This document shows positions 6,328-7,790 of a DNA stretch of 7,790 bases, one piece after another. How positions within the stretch are numbered: position 1 is the stretch's first letter; every line of letters begins with the position of its first letter. A program made the position numbers and the translations under genes. Below the pieces are notes generated by a model. It was not told the origin of the DNA. It searched no databases and worked only from the letters and a program-made list of their open reading frames with translations. The DNA is from an uncultured Actinomycetes bacterium (GTDB taxonomy: Bacteria > Actinomycetota > Acidimicrobiia > Acidimicrobiales > Microtrichaceae), in the NCBI GenBank assembly GCA_903930035.1, contig CAIYXG010000293.1, positions 1 to 7,790 of the forward strand, in the 5' to 3' direction.

Positions 6328-7105
6328 GGTCCTGGTTCTTCTCCCAGATGAGCCGGAGGCCGTGCAGCGTGAGCCACGGCTCCTCGTGCTCGATGGACGA
6401 GGCGACCGGGGCGATGAGCCCGGCCAGGCCGCCGGTGGCGATCACGGTCGCCTCGCCGATGACCGCCTCGATGCGGGCGCACATGCCGTCCACGAGCGCC
6501 GAGTAGCCGTAGACCGCGCCCGACTGGATGGACTCGACCGTGGTCTTGCCGATGACGCTGCGGGGCTCGACCAGCTCGACGCGCCGCAGCGCGGCGGCGC
6601 GGCCGAACAGCGCGTCCATCGAGATCTCGATCCCGGGCACGATGGCGCCGCCCAGGTACTCGCCCTTCTCGGAGATGACGTCGAAGGTCGTGGCGGTGCC
6701 GAAGTCGACCACGATCGTGGGCCCGCCGTAGAGGTCGTAGGCGCCGACGGCGTTCGCGATCCGGTCGGCACCGACCTCCTTGGGGTTGTCGTAGAGGACG
6801 GGCATCCCGGTGCGCACGCCGGCGCCCAGGACCACCGGCTCGACCTCCAGGTAGCGCTCGCAGAGGCGGCGCAGCTCGAACGTGATGGACGGCACGCCGG
6901 ACGACACGGCCACGCCGCGGACGTCCGTGGCCAGGTCCAGGTCACGGGTCTCCAGCAGGTGGCGCAGCTGCAGCGACAGCTCGTCGCTCGTGTACTCGGC
7001 GCGCGTCGCGAGGCGCCAGTGGTCGAGCAGCTGGTGGCTCCGGTCGCCGGAGTCGTAGAGGCCGACCACGGTCTGCGTGTTGCCGACGTCGATGACCAGG
7101 AGCAC
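6320..7105 (-). CDS. coaX: Type III pantothenate kinase
   Basis: CoaX phosphorylates pantothenate with ATP, the first step of coenzyme A synthesis. Unlike CoaA it is typically insensitive to CoA feedback and needs a monovalent cation. The chosen 261-residue form fits the family length of about 255-265 and begins with the phosphate-binding motif DVGNTQT (6-12). Further landmarks are NPKEVGADRIANAVGAY (107-123), in which D114 corresponds to the catalytic Asp of the GADR motif, DFGTATTFD (134-142), LGGAIVPGI (151-159) and ATGGLAGL (223-230). The start is GTG at 7103-7105, because AGGAGG lies only four bases upstream and family proteins begin at this Leu-Val-Ile-Asp strand. The frame stays open for 34 more codons to a GTG at 7207, but that extension is unlike any CoaX N-terminus. 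The stop overlaps the lysS start by 8 bp. The nadC-coaX-lysS grouping is typical cofactor-gene synteny. Confidence 0.96.
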   Translation of the reverse strand: MLLVIDVGNTQTVVGLYDSGDRSHQLLDHWRLATRAEYTSDELSLQLRHLLETRDLDLATDVRGVAVSSGVPSITFELRRLCERYLEVEPVVLGAGVRTGMPVLYDNPKEVGADRIANAVGAYDLYGGPTIVVDFGTATTFDVISEKGEYLGGAIVPGIEISMDALFGRAAALRRVELVEPRSVIGKTTVESIQSGAVYGYSALVDGMCARIEAVIGEATVIATGGLAGLIAPVASSIEHEEPWLTLHGLRLIWEKNQDHD

Positions 7106-7222
7106 GGCGCCTCCTCTGAGCCACAGGTGGACGGTGCGGGGGACGGTCCTCCCGCCTCGCAGTGCCCCTGAATGATGGTCGCCGCACGCCCCCGGCGCAC
7201 AACTCACTTCCTGCGGGGAGGG
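7106..7222 (-). other. nadC-coaX intergenic region (117 bp)
   Basis: This is the longest gap in the window. Apart from the coaX ribosome binding site it holds an imperfectly explained direct repeat, GGACGGT at 7129-7135 and again at 7141-7147 (plus-strand sense, 12-bp period). There is also a weak G/C hairpin (arms 7180-7184 and 7193-7197). No TAnnnT hexamer in a good position, no long terminator and no small ORF with a convincing start were found. Because coaX is spaced from nadC while the downstream genes overlap, a promoter for coaX-lysS here is possible but not identified. Confidence 0.4.
7110..7115 (-). promoter_or_regulatory. Ribosome binding site deciding the coaX start
   Basis: The minus strand carries AGGAGG (7115 to 7110) four bases before the GTG at 7105. 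The spacing is short, but the match is perfect and coincides with the N-terminus expected for CoaX. It argues against the longer in-frame starts upstream. Confidence 0.7.
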
Positions 7223-7790
7223 TCAGGCCAGGTCCAGGCCCACGTCGAGCACGGGCGCCGAGTTGGTGATCGCACCGACCGACACCATGTCCACGCCCGT
7301 CCCGGCGTAGTCGGCGACGGTCGCCAGCGTGATCCCGCCCGAGACCTCGAGGAGCGTCCGGCGCACCATGCCCCCCTGGCGGACCTCGGCGGCCGCCACG
7401 CACGCGCGGACCTCGTCCGGCGTCATGTTGTCGAGCAGGACGGCATCCGCGCCGGCCTCGAGCGCCTCGATGCACTGCTCGAGCGAGTCGCACTCCACGT
7501 GCACGGTGCGGGCGGGCCAGCGGTCCTTGGCCCGGGCCACCGCCTCGGTGATCCCGATGCCGCCCAGGTGGTTGTCCTTGACGAGCAGCCAGTCCGACAG
7601 GGTCCCGCGGTGGTTGCGGCCCCCGCCGGCGCGGACGGCGGCCTTGGCGACCGACCGCATGCCCGGCAGCGTCTTGCGGGTGTCCCAGACGCGGGCGTCG
7701 CCGCCGGCGGCCGCGGCGGCCACGAACTGTGCCGTCAGCGTGGCGATGCCCGACAGGTGGCCCAGGAAGTTCAGCGCCGTGCGCTCGGCG
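7223..7790 (-). CDS. nadC: Nicotinate-nucleotide pyrophosphorylase (quinolinate phosphoribosyltransferase), 5'-truncated by window edge
   Basis: NadC joins quinolinate to PRPP and decarboxylates it, giving nicotinate mononucleotide for de novo NAD synthesis. The 188 visible residues run from ERTALNFL, the conserved helix before the active site, to the stop (TGA at 7223-7225). Landmarks are LSGIAT (12-17), DTRKT (36-40), the Arg-containing GGGRNHR (55-61), LVKDNH (69-74) with a catalytic-site Lys, VHVECDSLEQ (97-106), AVLLDNM (116-122), the SGGIT phosphate loop (150-154) and SVGAITNSAP (170-179). Roughly 90-100 N-terminal residues are missing beyond base 7790. The C-terminal motif has Asn where many homologues have His (THSAP); this looks like lineage variation rather than damage. 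The GTG at 7721-7723 is internal, because the NadC frame continues through it to the edge. coaX follows 117 bp downstream. Confidence 0.97.
   Translation of the reverse strand, partial: AERTALNFLGHLSGIATLTAQFVAAAAAGGDARVWDTRKTLPGMRSVAKAAVRAGGGRNHRGTLSDWLLVKDNHLGGIGITEAVARAKDRWPARTVHVECDSLEQCIEALEAGADAVLLDNMTPDEVRACVAAAEVRQGGMVRRTLLEVSGGITLATVADYAGTGVDMVSVGAITNSAPVLDVGLDLA

Noticed and set aside
5029..6351. Plus-strand open frame (440 codons) opposite lysS
   Set aside because: Antisense shadow of a complete, motif-perfect lysyl-tRNA synthetase, with no domain or start signal.
6281..7171. Plus-strand open frame (296 codons) opposite coaX
   Set aside because: Antisense shadow of coaX with low-complexity product and no ribosome binding site.
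7180..7197. G/C hairpin (5-bp arms, 8-base loop) downstream of nadC as a terminator
   Set aside because: The stem is too short and lacks a T-run. Such arms are expected by chance at this base composition.
7106..7207. Upstream extension of coaX by 34 codons to the GTG at 7207
   Set aside because: The extra residues do not resemble CoaX, while the GTG at 7105 has AGGAGG just upstream and gives the normal N-terminus and length.

Overview
The window is about 70% G+C or higher, with strong G/C preference at third codon positions, GTG starts and AGGAGG-type ribosome binding sites. Together with the gene content this points to a high-GC Actinomycetota chromosome. The nadC-coaX-lysS order resembles the pantothenate/CoA/lysS neighbourhood of actinobacteria. 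A member of Acidimicrobiia or a related lineage is possible, but I cannot prove the class from the sequence. No RNA gene, CRISPR array, insertion sequence or other mobile element is visible.

Layout: the plus strand carries only the 3' part of a polyprenyl diphosphate synthase gene (1-726), cut by the left edge exactly at its first Asp-rich motif. Everything else reads on the minus strand, so the order of transcription is right to left: nadC (5' end cut by the right edge), coaX, lysS, an ABC-transporter ATPase, a divergent FHA/helix-turn-helix regulator, a membrane-anchored Ser/Thr protein kinase, and a small ABM-family (quinol monooxygenase-like) protein. The ABM gene converges on the polyprenyl synthase gene, and a perfect inverted repeat lies between them.

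The genes form two blocks. The first is housekeeping: nadC (NAD synthesis), coaX (first step of CoA synthesis) and lysS (tRNA charging). coaX and lysS overlap by 8 bp, and lysS and the ABC ATPase overlap by 4 bp (ATGA), which implies one mRNA and translational coupling. The second block looks like signalling: an FHA/HTH protein with its own strong ribosome binding site, followed by a one-pass receptor-type kinase with an extracellular domain carrying two cysteines. The kinase may report an envelope signal that the FHA/HTH protein turns into transcription, but that link is inference from adjacency. The FHA domain lacks several phosphothreonine-contact residues, so its mode of recognition is an open question.

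The largest gene-free stretch is the 117-bp nadC-coaX gap, so nothing over 300 bp lacks a gene. Long open frames opposite the kinase, ABC, lysS and coaX genes are GC-driven shadows and are not annotated. Overall this is mostly an ordinary core region. The points most worth a second look are the kinase ectodomain, the kinase/FHA pair, and the orphan ABC ATPase coupled to lysS.
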